In this document: piece by piece, positions 1 through 7,387 of the stretch
Position numbering within the stretch: position 1 is the stretch's first letter
How the letters are laid out: each line of letters starts with the position of its first letter
Assembly: GCA_030618505.1 (NCBI GenBank)
Contig: JAUXDF010000119.1
Coordinates: 1 to 8,231 of the forward strand
Origin: Spongiibacteraceae bacterium
Lineage (GTDB): Bacteria > Pseudomonadota > Gammaproteobacteria > Pseudomonadales > PIVM01
Direction: 5' to 3'
DNA length: 8,231 bases
The notes under the pieces: generated by a model
What the model saw: the letters and a program-made list of their open reading frames with translations, nothing else
What the model was told of the DNA's origin: nothing
The model's database searches: none
Position numbers and translations under genes: made by a program

Positions 1-89
1 GGCGCGCAGCTATCATCCCCCACCAATCCTGATAGGGGCCGCGTTGGGGTTTGTTGGCGGCGAGAGGACATAAGCGAGGTTGCACTGCT

Positions 90-2216
90 ATGAGCAAAGT
101 ATCCGCATTAATGACTCCCGGAAAAATTGGTGCCCTGGAGCTGCGCAATCGAATCATTATGGCACCGATGGGCTCCAATCTGGCGCAAACGGACGGTCAT
201 TGCGGTGAGCGTATCCAGAGTTATTATGAAAAGCGCGCTGAAGGGGGAGCCGGGATGGTTATTGTTGGCGTTGCCTCTATCACTTGGCCGGAAGGTTCTT
301 GCAATCCCAATCAGGTGGCAATTTCCGACGATTGTTTTATTCCCGGTTTGAAAGCGCTCACTGATCGTGTTCATCAGCACGGCTGTAAGGCCGCTATTCA
401 GTTGCAGCATGCCGGGCAGATTGCCGTGTGTGATATGTCTGTTGGACGACCCTTATTGGTGCCGTCACTACCTAAGCCAAAAAAAGAGGATATGACGCAG
501 GCGCTGACGGAGGCGGAGCTGGCGACTTACGTAAAATCTTTTATAAAAAAAGGTGCAAAAATTGAGTATAAGATTGCGACTAAAGAAGAACTGCAAACCT
601 TAGTCGCGAATTTTGCTTCGGCGGCTGATCGAGCTAAACGAGCTGGCTTTGATGGTGTTGAAATTCATGCCGGGCATGGTTACATCCTCTCTTCATTTTT
701 ATCCCCTTACAGTAATCAACGCGAGGACGAGTATGGCGGTTCGCTGGAAAACCGTGCTCGCCTATTGGTTGAGGTTTTGACAGCGATTCGAGAAAAGGTG
801 GGGCCGGATTTTGCTGTTTGGTGTCGTCTTGACTCAAAGGAGTTTCGCCTCGATGGTGGTATTACTATAGAGGATGCCAAACGGAACGCAAAAATTGCCG
901 AGCAGGCGGGTGCTGATGCGATTCATGTCAGTGCCTACGCCAATAATGCTTCTGGTATTGGGTTTACCGAGGCACCGCTGGTGCATCAGACTGCAGGCTT
1001 TGTTGAGTTTGCCAAGGCAATAAAACGGCACGTGAGTGTGCCTGTGATTGGCGTGGGGCGTATAGAGCCGGAGCTGGCGGAAAAATTGATTGCCCATGGG
1101 CAGCTGGACTTCGTTGCGATGGCCAGAAAGCTGCTGGCTGACCCGGACTTACCCAATAAAATAGGTGATAATCGCCGCCAGGATGTTCGCCCTTGTATTT
1201 ATTGTTATACCTGCGTGAGCCAAATATTTTTGAATGATTCTATTTGTTGTGCGGTGAACCCTTTTGCCGGGCGCGAGTATGAGATGAAGCTCACTCCAGC
1301 TGCAGAACGTAAAAAAATATTGGTGGTTGGCGGTGGGCCAGCGGGGATGGAGGCTGCGCGTATTCTCACGCTTCGTGGACATCAAGTGACCTTGTGTGAA
1401 CGAGGCAAGCGCTTGGGTGGCACGGTTTTCTTTTCATCCTTAGCTTATCCGCCCAATGGTAAACTTGTAGAGCAGATGGAGTTTCAAATTCGTAATATGG
1501 ATATTGATATACATTTACATCAGACGGTAGACCGGGAGTATGTACAAAGTTTGAATCCTGATGTTGTTGTTATCGCAACGGGTGCCAAAAGGGATACGCC
1601 ACCGATCGCGGGTGCAGATCAACACCATGTTTTTAATGGCGATCAGTTACGCAATTTGATGACCGGAGAAGACTCGCGTGTTGCAAAAGATAAGTTGTCT
1701 TTTTCCCAGCGTGCAATCTTTAATCTGGGCTCTGTGGCAGGTGTCACCTCCAGTGCTTCGACGGTGAGGGGTTTAAGCCGCTTGTGGATGCCGGTTGGGG
1801 ATTCTATCTGTGTTATCGGTGGCGGTTTGGTGGGCGTGGAGTTGGCTGAATTTCTGGTCGTGCGTGGGCGTAAGGTGACTGTGTTGGAGGAAAGTGACAA
1901 GCTTGGTGTGGAGTTGAGTATTGTAAGGCGCTGGCGAGTATTGCATGAATTAAGGGAGTCTGGCGCCGAGTTAATAACCTGTGCAAAGGTCAGTTCCATC
2001 AGTGCCGACGCGGTACATTTTACCGTGAAGGATGGTCCGGAGACTTTTGTCAAAGCTGACAGCGTGATTATTGCTCAGGGTGCAAGTGGCAATGACGAGC
2101 TGTCAAACAGCATTAAAGATTGTGGCATTGAGTGGTATCAGATTGGTGACTGTAAGGGCATGGCTTATATTGAGGGTGCGATATCTCAGGCGACAGAATT
2201 GGGCTTGAGCTTGTAG
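90..2216 (+). CDS. OYE-family NADH:flavin oxidoreductase with 4Fe-4S and C-terminal FAD/NAD(P) domain
   Basis: This predicted cytoplasmic protein of 708 aa resembles 2,4-dienoyl-CoA reductase (FadH), BaiC/D-type enoate reductases and trimethylamine dehydrogenase. Electrons would pass from NAD(P)H through FAD and the iron-sulfur cluster to FMN, then to an unsaturated substrate; the actual substrate cannot be read from sequence. Residues about 5-360 form the FMN-binding barrel, with HAGHGY at 193-198 where the active-site His pair is expected. Four cluster cysteines follow: C369, C372, C375 and C387. The CxxCxxC spacing is that of trimethylamine dehydrogenase rather than FadH (CxxCxxxC). Dinucleotide-binding glycine motifs lie at 414-419 (GGGPAG) and 577-582 (GGGLVG). 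A Lys-rich, AT-rich stretch at about 148-172 looks like an insertion in the barrel. The frame opens at a TTG at 51, but the ATG at 90 has GAGG at 76-79 and matches the family N-terminus. The gene stands alone and converges on the HDOD gene. Confidence 0.9.
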   Translation: MSKVSALMTPGKIGALELRNRIIMAPMGSNLAQTDGHCGERIQSYYEKRAEGGAGMVIVGVASITWPEGSCNPNQVAISDDCFIPGLKALTDRVHQHGCKAAIQLQHAGQIAVCDMSVGRPLLVPSLPKPKKEDMTQALTEAELATYVKSFIKKGAKIEYKIATKEELQTLVANFASAADRAKRAGFDGVEIHAGHGYILSSFLSPYSNQREDEYGGSLENRARLLVEVLTAIREKVGPDFAVWCRLDSKEFRLDGGITIEDAKRNAKIAEQAGADAIHVSAYANNASGIGFTEAPLVHQTAGFVEFAKAIKRHVSVPVIGVGRIEPELAEKLIAHGQLDFVAMARKLLADPDLPNKIGDNRRQDVRPCIYCYTCVSQIFLNDSICCAVNPFAGREYEMKLTPAAERKKILVVGGGPAGMEAARILTLRGHQVTLCERGKRLGGTVFFSSLAYPPNGKLVEQMEFQIRNMDIDIHLHQTVDREYVQSLNPDVVVIATGAKRDTPPIAGADQHHVFNGDQLRNLMTGEDSRVAKDKLSFSQRAIFNLGSVAGVTSSASTVRGLSRLWMPVGDSICVIGGGLVGVELAEFLVVRGRKVTVLEESDKLGVELSIVRRWRVLHELRESGAELITCAKVSSISADAVHFTVKDGPETFVKADSVIIAQGASGNDELSNSIKDCGIEWYQIGDCKGMAYIEGAISQATELGLSL

Positions 2217-2241
2217 AATACCTCAATTTCCCCTCTATCAT

Positions 2242-3288
2242 CTATTCTCTGGGCTGAATGTACAAGGTGTCGAGTTGTTCAAACAGGTTGCTGGGTAGGG
2301 CTAGCTTTTCCAGCAGTATGGCCACTTCCTGCTCGCTGTAGCGATCATTTTTATGCAAGAGGTAGGCTTCACAAGCCTGATTGGCAAGGAAGAGCAGCTT
2401 CCCCTCATTGGACATCTTGTTGTGTGCTTGCGCCTCTTTTTGATCTCTAAGACCTTGCAGAATATCGTCGGGAAACCCCCAGTCTTTTGCTATCCAGTAA
2501 CTAAGTTGAAGATCCATTTTATCCATTAATTGCACAAAAGCGTGGGCAGGCGGCTGTTGTTCGGCGTTTAATTTAAATTGTTGGGCCAGTTGGGTGAAAA
2601 TAGTGATTTTGCCGATGTCGTGTACTAAGCCGAGCAGGTAGGCCTTAAAAGGGTCAATCTCATATTGCTCGCAGAGAAGCTGACAGCAGACTGCACAGCA
2701 GAGAGAGTGTTCCCAGAGTTTTTTACCAAACTGGACAAAGTAGGTGGATTTGCATTGAATGATCGGCTGCATCACCGCCGCCGATAATAGAGAGCGTAAA
2801 CCTTGCAGGCCGAGGGTGACCACCGCCCGCTGAAAACTGTCGATATTGCTGCCCGAGGGATTAAAGTAAGTGCTGTTGGCCATTTTTAATACGGCACTGG
2901 CGATGACCGGGTCCTGCTTGATGATGTCGACATACTGATCGGCACTGGAGTCAGGGTCTCGCAGGCTTTTTAGCAATTGGGGCACTACCGAGGGAAGTCT
3001 TGGCACTGCCTTAAGGCGGTAGTTCGATGACTTTAGATTACTCTCTACCACTTGCAGTATTAAGGTTTCCGGAACACTTAATTTGGTTGTATGTAGCTCG
3101 TCGCTAGAGAATATAGCTTGATGAAAGGCATTGCCAAGATCAAGGTCTACAGTATCAATTAACGGCGTATCTTCAGCTTTGGCCGGGTTGCCGTTAGTTT
3201 GGCTGGTTTTCACGAACTCTGTGTCCCGATCGTGGGGTTTTGGCCATAACATACGTTTTATTTTCTGGAATAGTCCTGCTGAGGGCAT
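2242..3288 (-). CDS. HDOD domain protein
   Basis: Predicted 348-aa cytoplasmic signalling protein. Residues 1-85 are polar and not recognisable. An HDOD domain spans about 90-290, starting with the typical LPRLPSV-like segment (96-101) and a QDPVIASAVLKMANS helix region (125-139). H194 and the H223-D224 pair (GLVHDIGK) are kept, so the HD-type metal site may be partly present; many HDOD proteins lack it and act as protein-binding adaptors in two-component, c-di-GMP or stress pathways. No GGDEF, EAL or receiver domain is attached, so output must depend on a partner. Five cysteines cluster at 197, 198, 201, 202 and 206, which is unusual. The ATG is preceded by GGAG (complement of 3300-3303) with an 11-base gap. 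Its stop is 25 bp from the oxidoreductase stop, and I see no hairpin terminator in that gap. Upstream, 3289-3464 is shared with the divergent DUF748 gene; only weak promoter-like hexamers are visible there. Family assignment is firm; the role is unknown. Confidence 0.87.
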   Translation of the reverse strand: MPSAGLFQKIKRMLWPKPHDRDTEFVKTSQTNGNPAKAEDTPLIDTVDLDLGNAFHQAIFSSDELHTTKLSVPETLILQVVESNLKSSNYRLKAVPRLPSVVPQLLKSLRDPDSSADQYVDIIKQDPVIASAVLKMANSTYFNPSGSNIDSFQRAVVTLGLQGLRSLLSAAVMQPIIQCKSTYFVQFGKKLWEHSLCCAVCCQLLCEQYEIDPFKAYLLGLVHDIGKITIFTQLAQQFKLNAEQQPPAHAFVQLMDKMDLQLSYWIAKDWGFPDDILQGLRDQKEAQAHNKMSNEGKLLFLANQACEAYLLHKNDRYSEQEVAILLEKLALPSNLFEQLDTLYIQPRE

Positions 3289-3464
3289 GCGTTCAGATTC
3301 TCCGAGTGCTCGCTGTATTTATTATGCTTACTAAATATAGACCTAAATTCACCCTTTTGGGGAGTGATGGGTAGTGTTTTTGATCTTGGACTACTGTTAA
3401 AATCAGCGGTCTTTTAGTCTGGACTCAGAGTAGCTTGGTTTAGACGCATGACAATGGGGTAGTG

Positions 3465-5663
3465 ATGGCAATTCAGCAAAAGGAAGGCAGCAAAAAAAGA
3501 AGCACTTGGCGTATTGCTGCGATCAGCTTGGTATTGCTGTTGATCAGCCTTAGTGCGGTGTATATCGCACGGGTTGAGCTAATTAACGAAACTTTCGAGT
3601 TTGTGCTTCCCGATTACGACCTGCACGTGTCCATTGGCCGGCTGGATACTGCAGTGTTCAGGCGCTCGCTTACGATTCACGATTTGTCCTTAAACTACAA
3701 GGATGAATATGCGATCAGCGTTCGCGAGATAGCAATTAATGGCCTGGATTACCCTGAAGAAGATGCCTTTGCGCTGGATTTATTGACCTTGCAGGGTTTG
3801 TCCGTGTTTCAGTTAAATGGGACAGAAAAAACATTGCTGCTGCAATCAGAGCAGGTGGCAGCTAAGGATATATTATTTATTCTCGATAAAGCGCTTGAAG
3901 TTGGCGGTGTCGCTATTATCAAGCCCGAACTTCGTCATGCCAGTAAGCCGGATGAGCAGCTGATGGTGGATATGGAGAGCCTGGAGCTAGGGCGGCTTGA
4001 GTTTTTGCTGGATAAACAAATCACCCTGGCCAGCCTTCTGATAAATGCTCCCGAAATACACCAGCATCAGGGGCCTCAGTCAGCCAAAAAACAGTTACTG
4101 TTTTTATCTCGTGAGCTGTCCATAAAAGATATCATCTATCAGCTGGAAGGAAGTTTTAATCTTGAACGATTGGTGTTAAATGATGTGATTGCGCCCTTAA
4201 CTGATATGCAGCGTTCGCTTCGTTGGCAGCAACTGCAGGTTGATGGGCTTGAAGGCGATATTAATCTAGAGGAAATTAAAGTCAGCGAGCTTAAGCTGGA
4301 TGAGGCGATTTTTGAGCAAACCGGGCAGGCAGAAAAAACTAATCCCATTGTTCAATTGAATACCTTGGCGATCAGCAGCATTAAACTCAGCGAGTTATCG
4401 CAATTGCTGGTGAGCAGTGTGGTCGTTTCCGGGGGAGGGGTGAACCTTTTGCGAGATGTTGGCGGCAACTTGAACCTTCTTCCTCCCAGTGAAGAGAACC
4501 TTTCAGACCCTCCTGGTTCTGAGTCGGCGGCTGATGACAGTGAGCCCGAGGTTGTGACTGACACCGACATTAATAAGGAGAAAAAGCAAACAACGGCCGT
4601 ACCGGATGTAAAAAGTGAAGGGGAGCAACCAGCACAAAGTCAGCAAACCACCGAAAATGCCGAGTCCTTTCAGTTTGATATCAAATCATTATCTTTTAAT
4701 GCGCCCTTTAATATCGCCATTAATGATCAATCCGTAGAGCCGGTCGTTGAGCTTAAGATGGTGATGGAAACCCTCCAGATAAACGCCTTGCACAATCGCG
4801 CTGAAGGCGAGCCAACAAGCTTAACTTTGAGTGGTAAATTGGGCGACTATGCCTCGTTTGAGGGCAGAGGGAAGGCGCTTCTGGATACTGCTACCGAGAC
4901 CTTTGAGCTGAGTTTCAAACTGGCTGATTTTGAGCTGCCGCTGGTGACAGGGTATAGCCAGATGAATACCGGGTATGAAATTACCAGCGGGCAACTGGAT
5001 TTTGATCTGGATCTTCAGGTAAAAGAAGGGCAGCTTGGCGGTAAGACCACCATTGAACTGCATCATCTGTTGATGTCTCCGGCGAATGAGGAGGTTATGT
5101 CTCAGATGAATAAGCAATTGTCGATGCCGCTGCCAACGGCTCTCTATGTAATGGAAGACGGGGATGAGCGTATTGTTTTACATATCCCGATGAAAGGTGA
5201 TATGAATAACCCTTCATTCAGCTGGAACAGTATATACAGAATACTAACAACACGTGCCTTAAAGGAAGCCAGTTATCACTATGTGAAAACTGCCTTGTTC
5301 CCCGGTGGACTTATGGTGAGTGCAGCACTGTTTGTGGGTTCTTATACCTTTGATAAATTGACTGAGTTGCCGCCGCTTCAATTTGGAATTGGTGAGACTA
5401 CCTTGTTGCCGGAGCATTTATTGCTTCTTGATAATCTGGCTGAGTTATTTGAAAGTAAGAAAAAACTGACGATGAAAATGTGTAGTTATGGTATTGCTGC
5501 TGATGCAGAAAACGACAAGGCTATTTTGGCGCTGGCACATTTGCGAGAAGAGAGTATTCGCCAGTATCTGGTCGGAAAAGGCTTGGCTTCCCCGCGTTTA
5601 TTCAAGTGTCTTGAGCATATTGATCAAAAGGCCGAAAAACCTTATGTTAAATTGGTGATGTAA
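3465..5663 (+). CDS. DUF748 / AsmA-like membrane-anchored periplasmic protein
   Basis: Predicted 732-aa protein. A Lys/Arg-rich N-terminus is followed by one hydrophobic helix at about 16-36, giving an inner-membrane anchor with the rest in the periplasm. Residues 40-335 are beta-rich repeats of the AsmA/DUF748 kind (for example VSIGRLDTAVFRRSLTIHDLSL at about 55-76). Residues about 340-400 are an acidic, Pro/Ser/Glu/Gln-rich disordered linker. The second half (about 405-600) resumes the beta-rich pattern, including a KLGDYASFEGRG-like strand pair. A hydrophobic patch near 608-626 precedes a C-terminal part (about 640-732) faintly like an OmpA-type fold. AsmA-like proteins are linked to lipid transport and envelope integrity; applying that here is inference. 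At 732 aa it is shorter than many DUF748 proteins, which often exceed 1000. A GTG at 3462 is also possible, but GGGG at 3456-3459 lies only 2 bases from it and 5 bases from the ATG at 3465. A four-codon frame (3448-3462) ends across this start. Confidence 0.82.
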   Translation: MAIQQKEGSKKRSTWRIAAISLVLLLISLSAVYIARVELINETFEFVLPDYDLHVSIGRLDTAVFRRSLTIHDLSLNYKDEYAISVREIAINGLDYPEEDAFALDLLTLQGLSVFQLNGTEKTLLLQSEQVAAKDILFILDKALEVGGVAIIKPELRHASKPDEQLMVDMESLELGRLEFLLDKQITLASLLINAPEIHQHQGPQSAKKQLLFLSRELSIKDIIYQLEGSFNLERLVLNDVIAPLTDMQRSLRWQQLQVDGLEGDINLEEIKVSELKLDEAIFEQTGQAEKTNPIVQLNTLAISSIKLSELSQLLVSSVVVSGGGVNLLRDVGGNLNLLPPSEENLSDPPGSESAADDSEPEVVTDTDINKEKKQTTAVPDVKSEGEQPAQSQQTTENAESFQFDIKSLSFNAPFNIAINDQSVEPVVELKMVMETLQINALHNRAEGEPTSLTLSGKLGDYASFEGRGKALLDTATETFELSFKLADFELPLVTGYSQMNTGYEITSGQLDFDLDLQVKEGQLGGKTTIELHHLLMSPANEEVMSQMNKQLSMPLPTALYVMEDGDERIVLHIPMKGDMNNPSFSWNSIYRILTTRALKEASYHYVKTALFPGGLMVSAALFVGSYTFDKLTELPPLQFGIGETTLLPEHLLLLDNLAELFESKKKLTMKMCSYGIAADAENDKAILALAHLREESIRQYLVGKGLASPRLFKCLEHIDQKAEKPYVKLVM

Positions 5664-5813
5664 TTATTACCTCGCCCCTAAAATAGTCACAAAAAAAACA
5701 ATTATTAATAATGCCCCGTTACCGTTTTTCCTTTGGTGCCGAATGTTTACATTATTTCTTGCTCCGGTGTTTTAGCAGTTACGGTAATTTTTCAGAGGTT
5801 TTTTTCAAAGGCT
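5664..5813. other. AT-rich gap between convergent genes
   Basis: Both flanking genes end here, so transcription terminators are expected, but no strong GC hairpin followed by a T-run is visible. The gap holds a 12-bp all-AT palindrome at 5701-5712 (ATTATTAATAAT) and a 7-bp inverted pair, TTACCGT at 5719-5725 and ACGGTAA at 5781-5787, separated by 55 bases. The second arm is followed by a short T-run. Either could be chance in such AT-rich sequence. Confidence 0.4.
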
Positions 5814-6464
5814 CTAGCTGCTACTGTTTTCTGTGATCTGGGCATGAATGTAACCATAAATCAGCAAAAAATCTTCATCGAGTAGTTCTTTAAATTCCAT
5901 GCCGTAGATATAAGTGTTGCTGTCTGCGCTGTTAAGGCTCTTGCTGCGGATAACCCCCTCGGTAATCAGCAGGCGGCTAAGATGCTCAAGTTCGATGGTG
6001 GTTCGAATATCTACGGTATCACCTTTGTTTCCCATTCCTTCATCACTCGTTAAGCGAATGCCACTGGTGCTGATATCGGTAATAATGCCTGTTTTCCGTC
6101 CACCATTGCTTGTACGGTTATTGAAGCTGGCTGGCAGTTTACTGCTGACTCTTCGTGCCTTGCGTACCTCTCCGGTAGTAACGTTCTTGGGGATTGCCAG
6201 ATGCAGGTAGGGGTAGGGGTGTGTGCAGACATTGATAACCTTGGTTTCAAATGCGCAGGCCGCGGTATTGGAGAAAAATCGTACGGTGACCTTTTGATCC
6301 AGCCTGACAAGAATGGTGTGGTCTTCTTGCTTGGGGGTGGTGACCAGGATGCTTTTTCCGGGGGAATAGCCAATAACGCGCGAGCCTAACCTTTCCTCTT
6401 CGCGTTTTTCAAATTGTAACTGTAAGCTTGTGCCTGTTTGTAATTTGAGTGTATCTGATTTCAT
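5814..6464 (-). CDS. YcgR-like c-di-GMP receptor: N-terminal flagellar-brake-type domain plus PilZ domain
   Basis: Predicted 216-aa soluble protein with two domains: a YcgR-type N-terminal beta domain (about 1-98) and a PilZ domain (about 100-210). Both c-di-GMP-binding motifs are intact: RxxxR at R101-R105 (RKARR) and DxSxxG at D130-G135 (DISTSG). It should therefore bind cyclic-di-GMP. Proteins of this architecture slow or redirect the flagellar motor or control surface polysaccharide, but the partner here is not shown. Two in-frame ATGs occur at 6470 and 6464. The purine-rich AGGA (complement of 6469-6472) overlaps the first ATG and lies 5 bases ahead of the second, so the start at 6464 is preferred. 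The gene is divergent from the lipoprotein gene, and their shared upstream region contains strong dyad symmetries. Its 3' end converges on the DUF748 gene. No flagellar genes are in the window. Confidence 0.85.
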   Translation of the reverse strand: MKSDTLKLQTGTSLQLQFEKREEERLGSRVIGYSPGKSILVTTPKQEDHTILVRLDQKVTVRFFSNTAACAFETKVINVCTHPYPYLHLAIPKNVTTGEVRKARRVSSKLPASFNNRTSNGGRKTGIITDISTSGIRLTSDEGMGNKGDTVDIRTTIELEHLSRLLITEGVIRSKSLNSADSNTYIYGMEFKELLDEDFLLIYGYIHAQITENSSS

Positions 6465-6502
6465 AAACATCCTGATTTAAAGGTATACCGAAGCCTGTAG
6501 GC

Positions 6503-6585
6503 TAAGCCCTGAAATATAGCAGGTTTCCCAAGAGAATTATTGCCCTCTTGTTTGGAGGGCGTGTAATACTTGGGCTGAGGGCTTA
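6503..6585. repeat. Three nested inverted repeats between divergent genes
   Basis: Three pairs of perfectly complementary arms share one centre. The outer pair is TAAGCCCT (6503-6510) with AGGGCTTA (6578-6585), the middle pair CCCAAG (6527-6532) with CTTGGG (6569-6574), and the inner pair GCCCTC (6542-6547) with GAGGGC (6555-6560) around a 7-base loop. Spacers are 16 and 3 bases between outer and middle arms, and 9 and 8 between middle and inner arms. No T-run follows on either strand, so a simple terminator is unlikely. It could be a cruciform or operator region, a structured 5' leader of the PilZ gene, a small RNA, or a short palindromic repeat element. The arms are seen directly; any function is inference. 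Confidence 0.6.
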
Positions 6586-6601
6586 TCAAGCTAGCGTAGC
6601 A

Positions 6602-6631
6602 TTGTTAAGATGCTGAATCAGACTGTATGCT
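6602..6631 (+). promoter_or_regulatory. Candidate sigma-70 promoter for the lipoprotein gene
   Basis: TTGTTA (6602-6607) and TATGCT (6626-6631) are spaced 18 bp apart, each matching four of six consensus bases. Transcription would start near 6638, giving a leader of about 30 bases. The -10 overlaps the left arm of the inverted repeat at 6624-6645. This is a pattern match only. Confidence 0.35.
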
Positions 6632-6645
6632 GACCGAGACATACA
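6624..6645. promoter_or_regulatory. Operator-like inverted repeat TGTATG-N10-CATACA
   Basis: Perfect 6-bp arms (6624-6629 and 6640-6645) are separated by 10 bases, ending 7 bases before the GGAGG ribosome-binding site at 6653-6657. The left arm overlaps the candidate -10 and the right arm lies just after the expected transcription start, a typical place for a repressor dimer. It could instead fold as an RNA hairpin close to the ribosome site. The regulator is unknown. Confidence 0.35.
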
Positions 6646-6666
6646 AATCGTTGGAGGGTGCTGGTG

Positions 6667-7347
6667 ATGAAGCGGGTAACAGTGTTAACAATGATGTTGT
6701 GGCTGGCCGCTTGTAGTAGTGAGCCTGTTATGCAAAGTGGTGCTGATGCCGAGCTTATGCCCGGAGGTTTGTACAAAATTGACCATTCCCGGGTGGATGA
6801 GGCTTTTATTAAACCTGATGTGGATTTTGGAGCGTATAAAGCACTTTGGATTAAACCACTGGAATTTGCGGATAAGTTGGAGCCCGATAAAAATCGTAGC
6901 CGCTCCAGCTTCGACAGGCCGGGAGCCAGTTGGGAGCCGAGAGAGCAAGATCGTGAGTTGCTGCGCAAGGCCTGGGGGGACGTTACCGAGACTGAGCTGG
7001 GTGAAAAATCACGGTATTCAATTGCTGAGCAGGAAGCTCCAGGTGTGCTGCTTATTCAGGCAAAGCTGGTGGAGGTTGAATTAACAGCACCAGTGGATGA
7101 CGCTGAAAGTCGGCATGTTTCTGCACGTAGTGCAATCTACACCGAAACCTCCGGCTCCATGACTATGGAGCTGAGTCTTTATGATGCTGTCAGCGGTGAA
7201 AAGTTGGCGTATTTTCGCGATAAGCGAACTGCGCCGAGGATGTGGCGAGAAAATAACAGTATAAGAAACCGCTCTGATGCACGGCTCATTATGAATGGCT
7301 GGGCGATTCAGCTGCGAAAACACCTGGATCAAGCTTATGCTCCCTAA
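6667..7347 (+). CDS. Outer-membrane lipoprotein, DUF3313-like
   Basis: Predicted 226-aa secreted lipoprotein. The signal peptide is short (MKR, then a hydrophobic run) and ends in the lipobox LAAC with the acylated cysteine at C16. Ser at +2 means no inner-membrane retention signal, so outer-membrane sorting by Lol is expected. The mature part begins with a variable stretch. From about residue 52 it follows the pattern of DUF3313-type lipoproteins: VDFGAYKALWIKP (52-64), a PGVLLIQAKLVEVEL strand (125-139), a SGSMTMELSLYDAVSGEKLAYFRD core (162-185) and a C-terminal WAIQLRKHLDQ helix (212-222). The function of that family is not established to my knowledge. GGAGG at 6653-6657 fits the ATG at 6667 (9-base gap); GTG codons at 6658 and 6664 are less likely because the signal peptide begins cleanly at MKR. 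The TAA stop lies in the loop of a hairpin. The lipoprotein nature is near certain; the family name is less sure. Confidence 0.83.
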   Translation: MKRVTVLTMMLWLAACSSEPVMQSGADAELMPGGLYKIDHSRVDEAFIKPDVDFGAYKALWIKPLEFADKLEPDKNRSRSSFDRPGASWEPREQDRELLRKAWGDVTETELGEKSRYSIAEQEAPGVLLIQAKLVEVELTAPVDDAESRHVSARSAIYTETSGSMTMELSLYDAVSGEKLAYFRDKRTAPRMWRENNSIRNRSDARLIMNGWAIQLRKHLDQAYAP

Positions 7348-7360
7348 GGGGGTAAGCTTG
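7330..7360 (+). terminator. Strong hairpin with the stop codon in its loop
   Basis: CAAGCTTA (7330-7337) pairs perfectly with TAAGCTTG (7353-7360). Inside, CTCCC (7340-7344) pairs with GGGGG (7348-7352, one G-T wobble), leaving a two-base bulge and the three-base loop TAA, which is the lipoprotein stop codon. About 13 base pairs form in total. The downstream sequence lacks an immediate T-run (a TTTT comes at 7372-7375), so it may protect the 3' end or terminate weakly rather than act as a classical intrinsic terminator. Confidence 0.5.
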
Positions 7361-7383
7361 TACATTCAGGGTTTTAATGTATT

Positions 7384-7387
7384 AACT
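7384..7387. repeat. Left copy of AACT target-site duplication
   Basis: AACT directly abuts the AGTGCC end of the palindromic element and matches AACT at 7532-7535 on the other side. Counting the preceding T gives a 5-bp TAACT whose right copy shares the last T of the element. Confidence 0.55.

Noticed and set aside
10..35. CTATCA/TGATAG inverted pair upstream of the oxidoreductase
   Set aside because: The arms are only 6 bp with a 14-base spacer, too weak to call an operator or terminator at the window edge.
51..89. N-terminal extension of the oxidoreductase from TTG at 51
   Set aside because: The extra 13 residues do not resemble the family N-terminus, and the ATG at 90 has a plausible ribosome-binding site.
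1643..2053. 136-codon open frame antisense to the oxidoreductase
   Set aside because: It lies fully inside a well-supported gene, shows no recognisable domain and has biased Thr/Ser/Pro composition typical of shadow frames.
3448..3462. Four-codon frame (ATG ACA ATG GGG TAG) ending across the DUF748 start
   Set aside because: It could couple translation, but so short a frame is expected by chance and has no ribosome-binding site of its own.
5719..5787. TTACCGT/ACGGTAA inverted pair as a terminator
   Set aside because: The 55-base loop is too long for an intrinsic terminator, and 7-bp pairs are common at this distance.
6503..6657. c-di-GMP riboswitch upstream of the lipoprotein
   Set aside because: It was tempting next to a PilZ gene, but the conserved GEMM core sequences and tetraloop/receptor elements are not visible.
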